A stretch of DNA of 64,000 bases from Datisca glomerata (GCA_003255025.1 QANY01004135.1:1364001-1428000); one strand, 5' to 3'. Counted from the stretch's first letter, positions 24,872-37,600 are shown. Numbers and translations are program-made. Notes: generated by a model from the sequence alone, not told the origin.

Positions 24872-26461
24872 CATATAATTTCAGTACCTTTCCCCTTGCA
24901 TTGCATGGTCAATGGAACCGTCTTGGCTGGCGATTTGTTGGTGGTTGATGGATTAGTTGGTAGCACATGGGGCGGAACAGTCGGTTCAACAGGTGATGAT
25001 ATAGTTGGTGGAACGGGTGGTGGAATAATCATTGGAACAATGTGTTGCACAACAATTTCAACCTGTAATTAAATTAAGTCAATAATGTAGACAATAGAAA
25101 TATACACAATCTCAAGACAACGTAACAGTAAGTATATCATTAATTTACCTCCAAACCAGCCAAGCTCACTTTCGATAGGGATCTGAATACATCAAAATTA
25201 TTTTTCGTGTTCAGTTCAGTGTTATCTCAGAGGTCAGTACATCTCCAATTCTATTGTCAGAAGTTGTTCCATGTTACAGATGCTTTTGTTGCTCCTCCAC
25301 ATGTTTGGCAACACCCTGAAATGGAAGTTATATATCATCAACAAAAGAAATAAATGATATATCTCACCAGTAAAAGAAATAGAAAGATTTAAAAAACCAA
25401 CTAATGGTAATCAGTGTCAATAATTTCTTCATACCTGAGTCTTTGATAGACTCAACAACTCATCCAACTTTGAGTTGATATTTCCAAGTTCCATAAAAAC
25501 CCTATCCTCTATATGGTTTAGTCTAGAGTAGATTTGTCCTTATATTCTATAGCTTTCAACTCATCAACAGTAGCTTGAAATTTTTTAATCACAAGCTTCA
25601 ATAAGCAAATGTAAATAACCAAGTTAATAAAAAATATAGAATTAAATAAATATATCAAATTATACTTACATTCTTGTTTCTGAAAATCATATCTATCAAA
25701 TCACGCTTGTCAGGTTGACTGACAACTGTCTAATTGTTGATTCTTGGGGTAAAATCTCCCACTTTCTTTGCAAAGACCATTTGTGGCGTTGTCAATAATG
25801 ATATCGTCTAAAGTGCCCAGACGATTATTGCATACGGGAAACCATAAAACTCATGAGCAGTACTTGCCAAAAATTGACTTATTTTCCGCATACTTGCTAT
25901 TGTTACATCGAAAGATAGTTTTTCCCAAGGATATGAATCAAAACAACTCGTCATTGCCAACCAACAGTAAATGGAAAGGATCAACCAAAATGTGCTCGTG
26001 TTTCGGGATTAACAGGCTCTCCAAACAATACAATTTAGCCAACTTCACAATTGTTTCATCCTCATCATTTTTTACGATTGTCCAAGTATCAAAAGCAAAA
26101 TTTAGCATCTTCCCTGAAACGGTTATATTATTCTTAAAATACGTATCCTTCAATTTCCCATCACCTATTTTGGTCCTATCCACATGCATTGATGAAGTGC
26201 ATCTTAAATCAGTGATTACTCCAAAATCTCTTATAGTAAATCTAGCAACCCTCCCATTGAAATTAAAATACATAGCATATGTCCTATCATGATGAGATTG
26301 TTTCCTAACTATGTGTGATAACAACTGTGCGGGAAACTTGTTAATTTTCATGTCTAGAAAATGACCAAAACAACCTTTTCTGAAGCACTCTCTTTGTTTT
26401 TCAATCAAACATAGACGACATGGTCCATGATGGTGGGTTTAGAAAACAGGTTGAGCTTCAT
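24872..26461 (-). pseudogene. DUF1985 gene of the KAONASHI MULE, multi-exon, broken
   Basis: The start codon is at 26461 (MKLNLFSKP). The DUF1985 domain covers about 26410-25800: CFRKGCFGHFLDM, MYFNFNGRVARFTIRDFG, ITDLRC, KLAKLYCLE and, after a frameshift near 25940, SYPWEKLSF. Predicted exons are 25670-26461, 25435-25595 (DELKAIEYKDK, heptad-like), 25149-25317 and 24872-25062 (proline-rich PPPVPPTISSPVEPTVPP). Each boundary has GT/AG, such as AAT/GTAAGT, CAG/GTATGA and ATG/GTAAGC. DUF1985 usually accompanies a Ulp1-type C48 SUMO peptidase, but I see no such catalytic region here. The final intron would contain Copia-2. A stop near 25940, frameshifts and an internal stop at about 25529 mark it as dead. 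Its role in transposition is unknown. Confidence 0.75.
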
Positions 26462-26679
26462 CTTTTTGTTCCAATTTTCATCAGAAACAATCAATTATAG
26501 ACCCTAAACACAATATAATATTGCTTAGCTATGTATAATAATAAGTAAGTTATTATTAAAGCATTTAGAGCTTAGTTTTATTGTAATATTACAGTACTTT
26601 TAGATTTTTGTAATATTAACAGGATTGTTACTTTATATAGATGAAGGGCATTTCGATCTAAATGTATTGACCGTTTTAA

Positions 26680-26764
26680 AAACCTGTTATTTATCTATAA
26701 TTTTAGAAATTCGGTTATTGCTTAACACACCACTACTAAATTTGTCTATAGTGTAAATTTTTCC
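26680..26764 (-). repeat. MULE right terminal inverted repeat
   Basis: Reverse complement similar to 10559-10640, sharing the GATAAATA-CAG and AATT-(T/G)CAC blocks. Confidence 0.6.
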
Positions 26765-28677
26765 AATAAAAAGTAGCCACTAACCTCCCAAAGCCTGCTT
26801 CTCCAACCCAATCCGCCGCCACCTAGCCCAAGCTCCTCCTTCCCTTTTCGAACTTCTCACCTCCCAGGCCTCTCCACCCAGCCCACTCCCATCCCCTACC
26901 TCACCCCCAGCCCACTCCCCTCCCTCAAATCACCACTGTATTCTCTCTTTCTCATTTATCTCATTTTCTCGCATAATAAAATTAATTGATTGATTAATCA
27001 ATTAATTAATTTAATAAATCAATTAATATTTTAGCTGATTACAAATCTAGGTACCTACCCACTTACCATTATCGTCACACATAATACCATCAAAACAATC
27101 ATCTGTTAAAGAATATATGCGTGTCTCTTTCTGTGTGAGATTGTAAGTACATTTATATTGATTTTGTATTAATGAAATTTAAGATTTCGAGCAACGTTTG
27201 TCTAAATCTTATTAAATATATTATAAAATATATTATACACATACAACAAATAGAGAAAAAAACTTATTATCTAACACTCCTTATTATCACGAAACCTAAC
27301 TAATACATACCATAAATATACTAAATATATAACATATATATTTTAAAAATACCATAAATTTCGTAAAAAAACAAAATATCAATATATACTATTTATATAA
27401 TATAATATTTTTCATATATATGGTATATATCATATATATCATCTACATCTAATCATTCTCTGTCACTTTTTTACCGAAATATTTTGTTTAACGTCAAAAA
27501 TTATTTTCCAAAAAGCGTGCCGCGCTTAAAGTTTTGATGTTTTTCAAAAGTTGAGCTGTTCTTTTATGATACAAAAGGCCCAAATAAGCCATCCGTATAA
27601 TTCTCACTAAATATTTTTTTAAAAAAACCATTTTTGTAGTAGAAAGCTTGAGATCATTTTCGCATTTGAAACTTAAAATCTTTAATTTCCCCTGGACTTA
27701 AGTTGTTGTGGACTAACATATTGGGCTACGACTAAATCTGGTTCATACGATTTGGGGTTTATTGTGGGCTATTTTACCAAAATATGTTAAGAAGTTAGTA
27801 CCGTGTGGATGTTGACTCTGTCAAAATGTTATTTAGTTTGTTTTGCATGTTCATTCTTAATGTAATTGACTCATCATTTTAGTAGAGATCTCTTAAGTAT
27901 TTTCTTTTGTCTAGTTTAGAGTCTTTTGACCTTGAGGTGTTTCTTGTTTATGCGTGAAGGGAGAAGTGATATTTCAATTTCATATTTGACTTATGTGAAA
28001 ACATATTAAGTTCAAGTGTGGTATATTTGATAATAAGACGAATCTATTTTGTCTTTGTCTCCCCTGATTATGCACTTGATTACAGTACTTTTAGATTTTT
28101 GTGATATGCACTTCTTTAGAGCTTAGTTTTATTGTAATCATTAAAGTTTTTGAGTTTTCTAATTCTAAATTAAATGTGAACATTTGATGTGGTAGAAACA
28201 GTCTGTAAGCACTTTTACCCTCAAAGTTCTTATTATTATGTTATTGGGAAATTCAATAATGTGCATCAAGATCGCTAATGTCTAGTTGAATGGCATAAAT
28301 ATTTCAATTCAATCACCTTTATATAAACGTTTTTTTTCCTTTTTGCATCGGTTCTTCAATTGATTTTCTTTTTCTAGGGTGCTTCTAATAAGAACTTTGA
28401 AAATTCTCTCAGAAATCTTTCCTTGAACAGTATTTGGGATTCTATTCCAATTTGTTTCAGGTTGGTAATTTGGATAAATTCCCTGTGCTTCTACGGCCGG
28501 AGGAATTGGTTCCACAGTCCACCTTCCTCAATTGATTCAGGTACACTTTGTCTCCAATTTCACTAATACGGATTAATTTTATCTGTCTTGCTCCTCCTCA
28601 TCACTTCCCTCGCTCTTCCTTCTATTACATGGTCAAAATTGTTGCTGAAGCTTTGTGTTTACTGTGATTGCCATTAA
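26765..28677. other. Intergenic stretch between MULE and Harbinger-1
   Basis: A C-rich patch at about 26780-26940 is followed by AT-rich DNA. Two short phrases also present in the MULE subterminal region (26563-26615) recur at 28079-28138 in swapped order. No gene is supported; a 68-residue frame at 28309-28515 (-) has no recognisable domain. Confidence 0.5.
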
Positions 28678-28860
28678 GGAGCCGTTTGGTATATGGTGAT
28701 ATCAGACAATATGCCTGGAAAAGCGATGGCAAGTATGAGATTGCTTTGTTTGGCTCAAATTTTTTGAGTGCTTCAATATTCTTAGGAATGTAAAGATACC
28801 CTCCATTGAGGGTATCATGATACCCTATAAATCGAGGGGTATATCCATTCCGGGTGTTCT

Positions 28861-29075
28861 GTTCGCGTCTGCCTTCTCCCTCTCCCTCTCACTCACGAGC
28901 AACGACCCATGTAAGCTCTCTCACGAAGGCTTCTAATTATGTTCGCGTCTGCCTTCTCCTTCTCCCTCTCCCTCTCAATCACGAGCAGTGACCCATGGTA
29001 AGCACTCTCTCTCTCTCCCTCCCTCCCCCCCTCTCTCTCTCTCTCTTTCTTTCTCTCTCTCTCTCTCTCTGTGCC
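28861..29075. repeat. Tandem duplication (80 bp) and (CT)n tract in the Harbinger-1 leader
   Basis: GTTCGCGTCTGCCTTCTCC occurs at 28861 and 28941, giving a period of 80 bp. It is followed by (CT)n around 29005-29070. Not coding. Confidence 0.85.
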
Positions 29076-29635
29076 CTTCTATGTACTGCCCTTCTCCCTC
29101 TTCTCCATTTTTTGTACAGGCTAAAAACTCGAAGCGAGTTTTTACAGAGCTTCATGAAAAGTGTTATTCTCCTCTCTGCTTTTTTCTATTTAGACCTAGT
29201 TAGTTTCTGAAATCAGAATTGATTTCCAATAGATCTAGGGCTGCAAATGGGTGGCTTTCAAAAAGGAGTAAAACTATCCTCAATGAAAAAGATAGAGGAG
29301 AGAGTTCTGGTTCTGTTGATGTAAGGTTTGATTTTTTCATTCCAGATGAATAAATTCGATCTTGAGGATTGAGCAATAAATTCATATTGATAGTCAGAAG
29401 AAGTTTCTCTTTTAGGTGCTGGAGCTCTAGGAAGATTCTGTATATATTTTGTTTCATATCAAATTGCTATAAGTTGGTTGAAGATGTTGCTATATAAATG
29501 AAGTTGTAGCTCGATTTGATGAATATGGTTTATTTTTGTTGTGATGATATGTGTGTGTGTGTGTATGCTTATTACTTTCATATGTTATGGTTTCATGCCA
29601 AATATGAACCTTCCAAAAGTCTATGTGCAAAGTAA

Positions 29636-29985
29636 GGGAGAGGGAGATGGACTGAGTCGAGGGAGGGGAGAGGGACTAAGATGAGGGAGAGGCGAGAGGG
29701 AGTCTGAGCTGAGGGAGAGGGACTAGGCTGAGGGAGAGGCGAGAGGCAGTCTAAGCTGAGGGAGAGGGAGAGGGTCTGATCTGAGGGAGAGGGAGAAGCG
29801 AGAGGCAGTATGAGATGAGGGAGAGGCGAGAGGCATTCTGAGCTGAGGGAGAGGGAGAGGGTCTGATCTGAGGGAGAGGGAAAGGCGAGAGGCAGTCTGA
29901 GCTGAGGGAGAGGGAGAGGGTATGATCTGAGGAAAAGGAAGAGGCGAGAGGCAGTCTGAGTTGAGAGAGAGGGAGAGTCGAGACA
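29636..29985. repeat. Purine-rich minisatellite (GAGGGAGAGG...CTGAGCTGAG)
   Basis: Imperfect tandem units of roughly 60 bp or fractions of it, each containing 'CTGAG(C/A)TGAGGGAGAGG' and 'GCGAGAGGCAGT'. It lies in the untranslated leader of the Harbinger-1 transposase. The Ser/Leu/Pro-rich minus-strand frame across it is a repeat artefact. Confidence 0.85.
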
Positions 29986-30414
29986 TATTAAACACCCCTA
30001 GTTATCTGTTAGAGACCAAACATCATATGAATTTTGTTATTTGTTAGAGACCAAACATTAATGGATGTGATTAATGCATTATTCTTATATTTATCATCTG
30101 GTCAAAGATGTTAATTCGCTGCTATATATGTAGGCGTAAGGTATAGCTCCGCTATTGTCTCTCCATCCTTACTAGAGAGCTCAAGCTAGCTTCTGGGTTG
30201 ATTTTTTTTATAAGAAGGTATAGCTCTTTTTTATTCTCGCACTACTTGCATTTCTATTTTATGTTTCAATATTATATTGATTCTATGACTTCTGGCGTTG
30301 TGTGGCTCTTTAACTTCTATGTTGCCATGGGTAAACCTGATTCAAGTACATATCTTTGATCAACTATATTTTGCAGATATGGCTCAACTTTCTTTGGTTA
30401 CCAAAAGACGGATT

Positions 30415-31693
30415 ATGAGTATTTTAGTTTACTACTTATAGATGTTAAAACAGTCGATAATTTTATTTCTGATTATGATAGTAGCTATCATTTCTAGGAG
30501 AAATAAACATAGAATTGGATGCCATGGTATATCATTTGATAGGCACTGTATTACATTGAATGATATTTGTAAATGACTTGGCATGTTTTGAAAGCACGCG
30601 AATGGATAGAAGAACATTTACCATTTTATGTCAACTTCTTAAGACAGTTGGTCAATTAAGGGGAACTAGGAATGTGGATGTAGAAGAAATGGTTTCTATC
30701 TTCTTATATATAATTGCACGTGACATGAAGAATAGAATTGTTAGACGACATTTTACACGTTCTGTTGAAACAGTGAGTAGGCATTTTACAAAAGTTTTGA
30801 ACTCACTGCTACGTCTATATGATGTGTTATTGAAAAAATCAGTGCCAATTCTTGAAAATTCTATAGATAAAAGATGGAATGGTTCAAGGTATCAAATATG
30901 CAACTTAAATTGGATTCCTTCTTATATACTGAATTGTAAGGTTTGTAACATTTGGAATTTTATTAATCCAGAACTGTTTAGGAGCTTTAGATGGAACTTA
31001 TATTAAGGTTAATGTACGTGCTGTTGATAAACCTCGGTATCGTACAACAAAAAGAATGAAATTGCAACTAATGTCTTAGGAGTTTGTGCTCAAGATTTAC
31101 AATTTATTTATGTCTTACCTGGATGGGAGGGTTCAGCAGAAGACTCTAGAATTCTTCGTGATGCTTTATCTAGAACAAATGATTTTAAGGTATCCCAAGG
31201 TAATTGTTAACATCAACAAGAGATTGACCTATTTTATTTTCTTAACTGTACATGACACTAATCAGTTGTCCCGATGATAGGATATTACTACTTATGTAAT
31301 GCTGGATATACCAATGGTGAAGGTTTTTTGGCACCATATAGAGGGCAACGATACCATTTGAATGATTATAAGGAAGGACATCAACCAACTACTCCTGAAA
31401 AATTCTTCAACATGAGGCATTCCTCGGCAGTAAATGTTATTGAAATGGCTTTTGGATTTTTAAAGGGTCGTTGGGCAATACTTAGAGGAAAATCTTATTA
31501 CCCCATTAAAATTCAATGTAGGACCATTACGGCATGTTACCTTCTTCATAATTTGAATTTACGCGAAATGTCTACGAATCCTTTTGATTTACAAAATGAC
31601 TATGTTGATGAACAATTTGTTGAGAGCCAACATGTAACCTACGTGGAACCATCAAATAGTTGGACTACTTGGAGGGACAACTTGGCAAAATAG
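30415..31693 (+). pseudogene. Harbinger-1 transposase (DDE_Tnp_4), broken
   Basis: The N-terminal part has MIFVNDLACFEST, RMDRRTFTILCQLL and VSRHFTKVLNSLLRL. The DDE nuclease region then shows ALDGTYIKV (first D) near 30985, EDSRILRDAL (second D) near 31137 and VIEMAFGFLKGRW (E) near 31435. C-terminal blocks include CYLLHNL. It is broken by a stop at 30443, frameshifts near 31005 and 31050, and stops near 31270. An intron may lie about 31195-31280. An acceptor TTTTGCAG just upstream of the start region (30369-30376) implies an intron in the leader. The protein would excise the element and insert it at TTA/TAA targets in the nucleus. Confidence 0.88.
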
Positions 31694-31953
31694 ATGTTTG
31701 AAGAGTGGACCAACGAAAGGAATTGATTTTTCACTAGAAATTAAGTCATTAGATTGCTTGTTTGTGTTTGAATTCACTTATGTTTTACTTCATGTCTTGA
31801 AGATTTTTATTTGAAAATCGTTTTATTTGGGTAATATTAAAATGAGCAGTTCTTCATTATGATGTGTACAGTTTGAGTATTTATGTTCATTTTATATGAT
31901 TGAATTGTAAATGAGTTTGTAAGCTATTGTGTTAGACACTTATATGTGTAGGA

Positions 31954-33254
31954 ATGGAGCAAAATGAGCAAGCAAAAGCTACTGGGAAGAAGAAACGTCA
32001 ATGGACCCAATATGAGGATACAAAACTGGTGGAGTGCTTAGTGAGGTTAGTAGAAGTTGGGACTTGGCGAGGTGATAATGGAACGTTCCAAGCTGGTTTC
32101 CTACAACAACTTGAGAAGTGGATGGAAGAAAGAATCTCTGGGTGTGGCCTTTGAGCCCAACCACATATTGAATCTTGGTTCAAGTTGTTTAAGAAGCAAT
32201 ATGGTGCTATAGCAGAGATGCTAGGACCAAACTGTAGCGGTTTTGGATGGGATAACGCTACAAAGTGTGTGTTCGCTGCTAAAGATGTATTTGATGATTG
32301 GGTTAAGGTATGAGTTCTTTATTTATTTTATGAACCACTCAAAATGTGATAATATTAATACTTCTGACTGAACTAGTCTATTGTTTGGGGGGAGGCTGAT
32401 AACTGTGAGTTAATATGGTGTTTTCTGATAATTTGATTGTTAGTTCTGTTTATTAATATGATATTTTTTTAATGATAATTGTGGGTTAATATGGTGTTTT
32501 CTGAATGTATATAAGCATATATAACTTGTTTGTTAGTTCTATTTATATTTTTCTTTTCGGATAACTTATTTGTTAGTTCTGCTTTCTGAATGATAACTAT
32601 GGTTTAATATGATGCTTTCTGAATGAAATACATTGCAGAGCCATCCAAATGTAAAAGGCATGCTGAACAAGTATTTTCGACATTTTGATTATTTTCGGTC
32701 AGTGTTTGGAAAAGATCGAGTTTTTGGACTTGGTGCCGAAGGTCCTGCAGATATGGTTGATGCGATAGAACAGGAGTATGATTTTAATTGGAAAGATGAT
32801 GACTTTAATTTACCAAACCCTGCAACGGGATTTACAGAAGTAAATGTTACCGACTCTACTTGTCAAACTCCAACTTTTCCTTCAACATCTGCTCCTCAAA
32901 TTCATTCAACCTTTGTACCAACAAAACAATCTAAGAAAAGGGCTAGAGATGATGATATATTGGTCGAGACACTGACTAACACGATCAAACAGTTTGAGAC
33001 ATTCTTCTCAAACACATATGACAATATAGGCACATTGGTAAAGTGTTTTCAATAAGAAGCTGATAGTGCTGATAGAGTTTCACAGATATTTGATGAAATA
33101 ATGAAAATACATGGACTAACAGATACCGAGAAGGTATTAGCAGAAAAGTTGATTGTGAAAGATCATGATCAAACTCATTATTTCTTTGCTCTACATGCAC
33201 CTTTCAAAAAGGAGTTTGTTTTGCAAGTTTTACTCGATAATATGAAATCATAGA
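31954..33254 (+). pseudogene. Harbinger-1 Myb/SANT-like protein, nearly intact
   Basis: Starts MEQNEQAKATGKKKRQWTQY at 31954. The Myb/SANT-like DNA-binding domain (Myb_DNA-bind_3 type) has WTQYEDTKLVECLV, then ESWFKLFKKQYGAIAEML after a stop at 32152 (GGL replaced by a TGA in frame), and WDNATKCVFAAKDVFDDWVK. An intron of GTATGA...TTGCAG (about 32308-32638) joins SHPNVKGMLNK, followed by a linker with KQSKKRARDDD at about 32930-32955. A second stop is at 33055, after which the frame resumes to about 33254. This partner protein helps Harbinger transposase enter the nucleus and bind ends. Two stops make it non-functional. Confidence 0.85.
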
Positions 33255-33259
33255 AAATA

Positions 33260-34055
33260 GTTTCATGATGAATCCTTCAGAACCTATTTTGATATGTATA
33301 GTATAAGTAATGTCACCTGTAATAATTTACAGGTGTAGTTTTTTTGTTGTGCACATGGATGAATTGTTATGCCATGTATAATATGCACAAGGGTAAATAT
33401 TTTATTGTTACATTATGATATGCACATGAGTGTTTTGTCCATATCTTTTGACAAGTCACATGTAAATACAGTCAACATATGTGTATGTAAATGTAGTAAT
33501 TTCATTGAGAATCAATTTTTTGCATATTTTATAAAATATATTATGTTTACATGCTTTGATATTAGACTAACTATAAATTGAATTTTACTTATTATCACGA
33601 TTGAAATTTGATAGAAATTTATTTTAGTACTATAATATTGATTATTGAGTTGAAAATCATGGGTGATTTTCTTATAAGAATTATTATCTTATATTGAAAA
33701 TTTTATACCACATTAATACACTTGAAGTGGTATTGATTCAACTGTATGAACAATATTTGATGAAAATCTACACAAAGTATCATAATATAATGGTTTGATC
33801 AAAAAACTAATAAGTATATACGAAAAAAATCTATGGGTAAAATATATATTTTTGTTATTACTTATGTTGGTCATCTTATTATAAATTAAGTAATTATTAT
33901 TCATAATCATATTTTAGTCCAATGATAAAATTGTAATTTGGTAATAATGTCTAATACATTCACTTGCCTATTACATCAAAACAAATAAAGTAATCTAACA
34001 CTATCGTCATTAAATCAAAACATTCTCAAGTGTTAACAAATAAAGTAATCCAACT
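33260..34055. other. Harbinger-1 3' non-coding region
   Basis: AT-rich. The stretch from about 33815 to 34055 aligns with Harbinger-2 at 62120-62355, sharing CATCTTATTATAAATTAAGTA and CAACAAATAAAGTAAT. This supports one family. Confidence 0.6.
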
Positions 34056-34059
34056 TAAT

Positions 34060-34605
34060 TAAATTACAATCCCAATAGTCGGGGTATTGCCCGCCAATTC
34101 AAACTCACTCATTTGACATATCAAAGATTGCAACTAACTAAGTCAAGCTACGTATTCAACTCAGGATTAAGATAATTACAAAAATACCTTTAAGGTGCAA
34201 CAATTAGATTTAGAAATAAGTAAACGGTTTTGGGCTCTAAACTAATTTGTTACCGGTCTATTCAACATGTTCATAACATGTCTAGATTAAATGTTTGAGT
34301 CTCCACTCCCATGCCCTAAGAATGACATTCATTGGTTCAACCTAACAGTCATAATCGGATTCGATGGCCCAATCGATCCTAAGACTGTGAATATCGTTCT
34401 GAAATTTCTTAGAAGAGTTCATCTAGAGACGCTTCTGTCCTCACTCTTCGTTCGTTGATGAAAGTTCCAGGACTTGAATAGTTTATAAACACACTTTAAT
34501 AAAACTTTCAATTTATTCATAAAAATTTAATAATACTAATATTTGAGAAATAACTAAATACAAATAAATATTTATTACACGTTACTTTATGGACATATTC
34601 CAACA
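34060..34605 (-). repeat. Copia-3 3' LTR, left edge uncertain
   Basis: The right edge is firm (...ATATTCCAACA, adjacent to the polypurine tract). The left edge merges with Harbinger-1 near 34055-34080, and no TG start is obvious, so the LTR is probably truncated. Confidence 0.65.
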
Positions 34606-34619
34606 ATCTCCCACTTGGA

Positions 34620-37600
34620 CTAAAGTAGGCGTGTACAATCTCTTATCCCTAATCCCTCCAGATGACAATAAAAAACTCTACTACTTAAAGTCTTCTTGAA
34701 TGGATCTGATAGGTTATTGACCGTCGAAATATGCGTAACCACAACGTCTCCACGCTGAACAATTTCCCTAATCAGGTGATATTTACGTTCTACGTGTTTG
34801 GATCTCTTATGGATTCTAGGTTCCTTAGAATTCTCTACAGCCTCACTGTTATCACAATAAAGTGTTATGGGCTTCTCAGCGTCTTGAACAACATTCAGAG
34901 TCTTCAAGAACTTTCTAAGCCATACAGCCTCCTTTGCAGTTTCATAAGATGCCACATATTCAGCTTCCATGGTAGAATCAACAATGCAATATTTCTTGAT
35001 AGTTCTCCATACAACTACTCCACCGTTCAGGATGAACACCGATCCTGAAGTGGACCTCCTAAAATTATTGCCTGCTTAGAAATCAGAATCAGTATTCCCT
35101 GTCATAATCAGGTCAGTACCTTAATATACAAGCATGTAATTCCTTGTTCTCCTCAGATACTTAAAGACATGTTTGATGACATTCCAATGCTCCATTCCAG
35201 GATTAGATTGGAAACGACTTACCACGCCCACGACATAGCAAATTTTTGGCCTAGTGCAAAGCATCACACACATGAAACTTCCTGCGGCTGAGGCATAGGG
35301 AATCTTTCCCATATTTCCTTCTTCTTGAAGGGTCTTGGGAGACTGCTACTTGAAGAGCCTGACTCCATGTCTAAAAGGAAGAAATTCTTTATTGGAGTTT
35401 TGCATACTGAAGCGATCCAACACCTTAACGATGTAAGATGCTTGAGACAGTGCTAATTATATGTTCTTCTTATCTCGAAAGATTTGAATACCTAAGACAA
35501 ATGCAGCTTCTCCAAGATCCCTCATATCAAAATGATTTTCAAGTCAAATATTGACATCAAATAATTTTTCTACATCATTCTCAATGAGTAGAATATCATC
35601 TACGTACAAGACTAAAAAAATCACCTTCCCTTCGTGTATCAGCTTATACACACAGGACTCGTCCACTAACTGTTCAAAATCATAGTTGTTAACAGTTTCA
35701 TCAAATCTAATATTCCACGATCGTGACACTTGCTTAAGTCCGTAAATGGACTTCTGCAATTCACAAACTTTTCCCTTTTGACCTTCCTCCATGAACTCGT
35801 CTGGTTGAGCCATATAAATGTGCTCATCAAGATTTTCGTTTAGAAATGCACTCTTGACGTCCATTTGCCAGATTTCATAATCAATGGTAGTAGAAATAGA
35901 CAAAAAGATTCAATGGATTTAAGCATGGTCACCGGTAAGATGATATCCTCATAGTTTATACCTTCTTTTTTGGTGTAGCCCTTGACTACTAGCCTAGCTT
36001 TGAATGTCTCTACATTTCTATACGGACCTCTTTTCTTCTTATAGATCCATTTGCATCCTAAAGGTTTTACCCCTTTAAGAGGATCTACAAGCTTCTAGAT
36101 GTTGTTCGAGTACATCAAATGTATCTCAACATTCATGGGTTCTTACCATAAGTTTTCTTCAAGACCAGCCATGGCATCTGAGTAGGAGACAGGTTCATCA
36201 AATTCCTTATCTGAGACAACTGTCAAAGCTTCTCCATAGGATATATACCTCTCAGGTTGTCTCACAACCCTCGCACTACATCGAGGCTTCATAGGTTTTG
36301 GCTCATGTCGTGGTTCTTTCATTATTGAATCAGAAACAATTTCTGATTGGGGAGTCGGTGTCCTCCCACTCAATAATTCTTCTAGCACAACTGTGCTTCT
36401 CGGCTGTTCACTTTTAATGTAATCTTCCTCAAGAAAATGAGCATTCATGCTAACGAATATTTTTTATCAGTCGTGCTATAGAAGATGTACCCTTCGTTCC
36501 TTTAGGATTTCCTACAAACATGAATAATTCTGAACCACTGGCCAACTTTCTTTTCTTCGGCTTTAGAACATGTGCTGGGCACCCCCATATTTTAAAATGG
36601 TTAATAGATGACTTTTGTCCATACCATCTTTCATATGGTGTACCAGGCACCATCTTCGACGGAACTTGGTTCAGAATATATGTCACAGTTTTCAAGTCAT
36701 ATCCTCAAAAGAAATCTGGGAGGGATGAGTAACTCATCATGGATCTAACCATATCCATCAGAGCTCGATTTCTTCTCTCTAACACACCATTTTGCTCTGG
36801 TGTACCAGGTGCTGTAAGCTGAGAAAAAACACCTTCTTACTTAAGAAAGTCTTCAAACTTTCCTAGCAAATACTCTCCACCACGATCGGATCGTAGTGTT
36901 TTGACTTGCTTTTCAACCAAGGCCTTATACTCTTTGAACTTTTCAAAGGTTTCAGACTTTTGACGATTAGATAAACATGACCAAACGTGAGTAGTCATCA
37001 GTGAATGTGACAAAATAATTATAACCTCCTCTTGCTTGGCTATTCGATGGCCCACATACAACACTATGTATGAGTTCAAGGCGTTGAGTTGCTCTTTCAC
37101 CTTTCACATGTGGGTTGTGATCTCACACTTAAAGTTTGCAAAGGACATTTCTTCACAAGTCTTTTAATCATGTCCAGGCTTATGTGCCCAAGACGTAAGT
37201 GTCACAAATAGGTTAGATCGGTTAAGTCATACTTCAACTTTTTACTATTCCTTTGTGAATCATTATTCACTTCAGTGTCATTTATCATTGGAACTATTAG
37301 CTTTAGGTGAAACGGTTTATTAAACATGCATGCAACAGTAATTAGGCATTCATTTCTAAAATTACCAATATCTTTATCAATGAATTTAAGATCAAATCCT
37401 TACTCAATTAATGCACCAATAGAAATGAGATTCTTCCCAAAACTGGGATATAATAAACATCACATAAAATAATTAAATATTTTTTAAAACATAATTCAAA
37501 AGTTCCCACAGACACGGCTGATACATGTGCTCCATTACCCCAACGGAAGCTTTACTCGCCCTCGTCAAGCCTTCTGACTTCCCTGAACCCCTGCAGGGAG

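Larger units (their letters stand above)
10559..26764. mobile_element. KAONASHI-type MULE (Mutator-like DNA transposon), interrupted by Copia-2
   Basis: Diverged terminal inverted repeats are visible. The left end reads AAATTGCACAAAATAGCC...AGATAAATAGCAG (10563-10630). The reverse complement of the right end reads AAATTTACACTATAGAC...AGATAAATAACAG (about 26680-26762). Between them lie a mudrA-like transposase on + and a convergent DUF1985 gene on -. The KAONASHI group of plant MULEs combines a transposase with Ulp1/DUF1985 genes. Without the 10-kb Copia-2 insertion the element would be about 6.2 kb. I could not find a matching 9-11 bp target duplication, so the outer ends are uncertain by roughly 10 bp. 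Confidence 0.75.
28678..34055 (+). mobile_element. Harbinger-1: PIF/Harbinger DNA transposon, right end missing
   Basis: The left TIR reads GGAGCCGTTTGGTATATGG, preceded by TAA or TTA, the target of this superfamily. Inside are a DDE transposase and a Myb/SANT-like gene on the same strand, the standard two-gene layout. The distal sequence up to about 34055 (for example CATCTTATTATAAATTAAGTA at 33872) matches Harbinger-2, but the last 100 bp or so and the right TIR are absent where Copia-3 begins. The element is over 5.3 kb, partly because of simple repeats in its leader. Confidence 0.85.

Noticed and set aside
28309..28515. 68-codon minus frame MEPIPPAVEAQG
   Set aside because: No recognised family, no splice support and no similar sequence in the window.
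28988..29210. Short + strand frames rich in Ser/Leu
   Set aside because: They overlap a (CT)n tract; no homology, and the region is element leader.
29723..29995. Ser/Leu/Pro repeat protein on the minus strand
   Set aside because: A purine-rich minisatellite in the Harbinger-1 leader.
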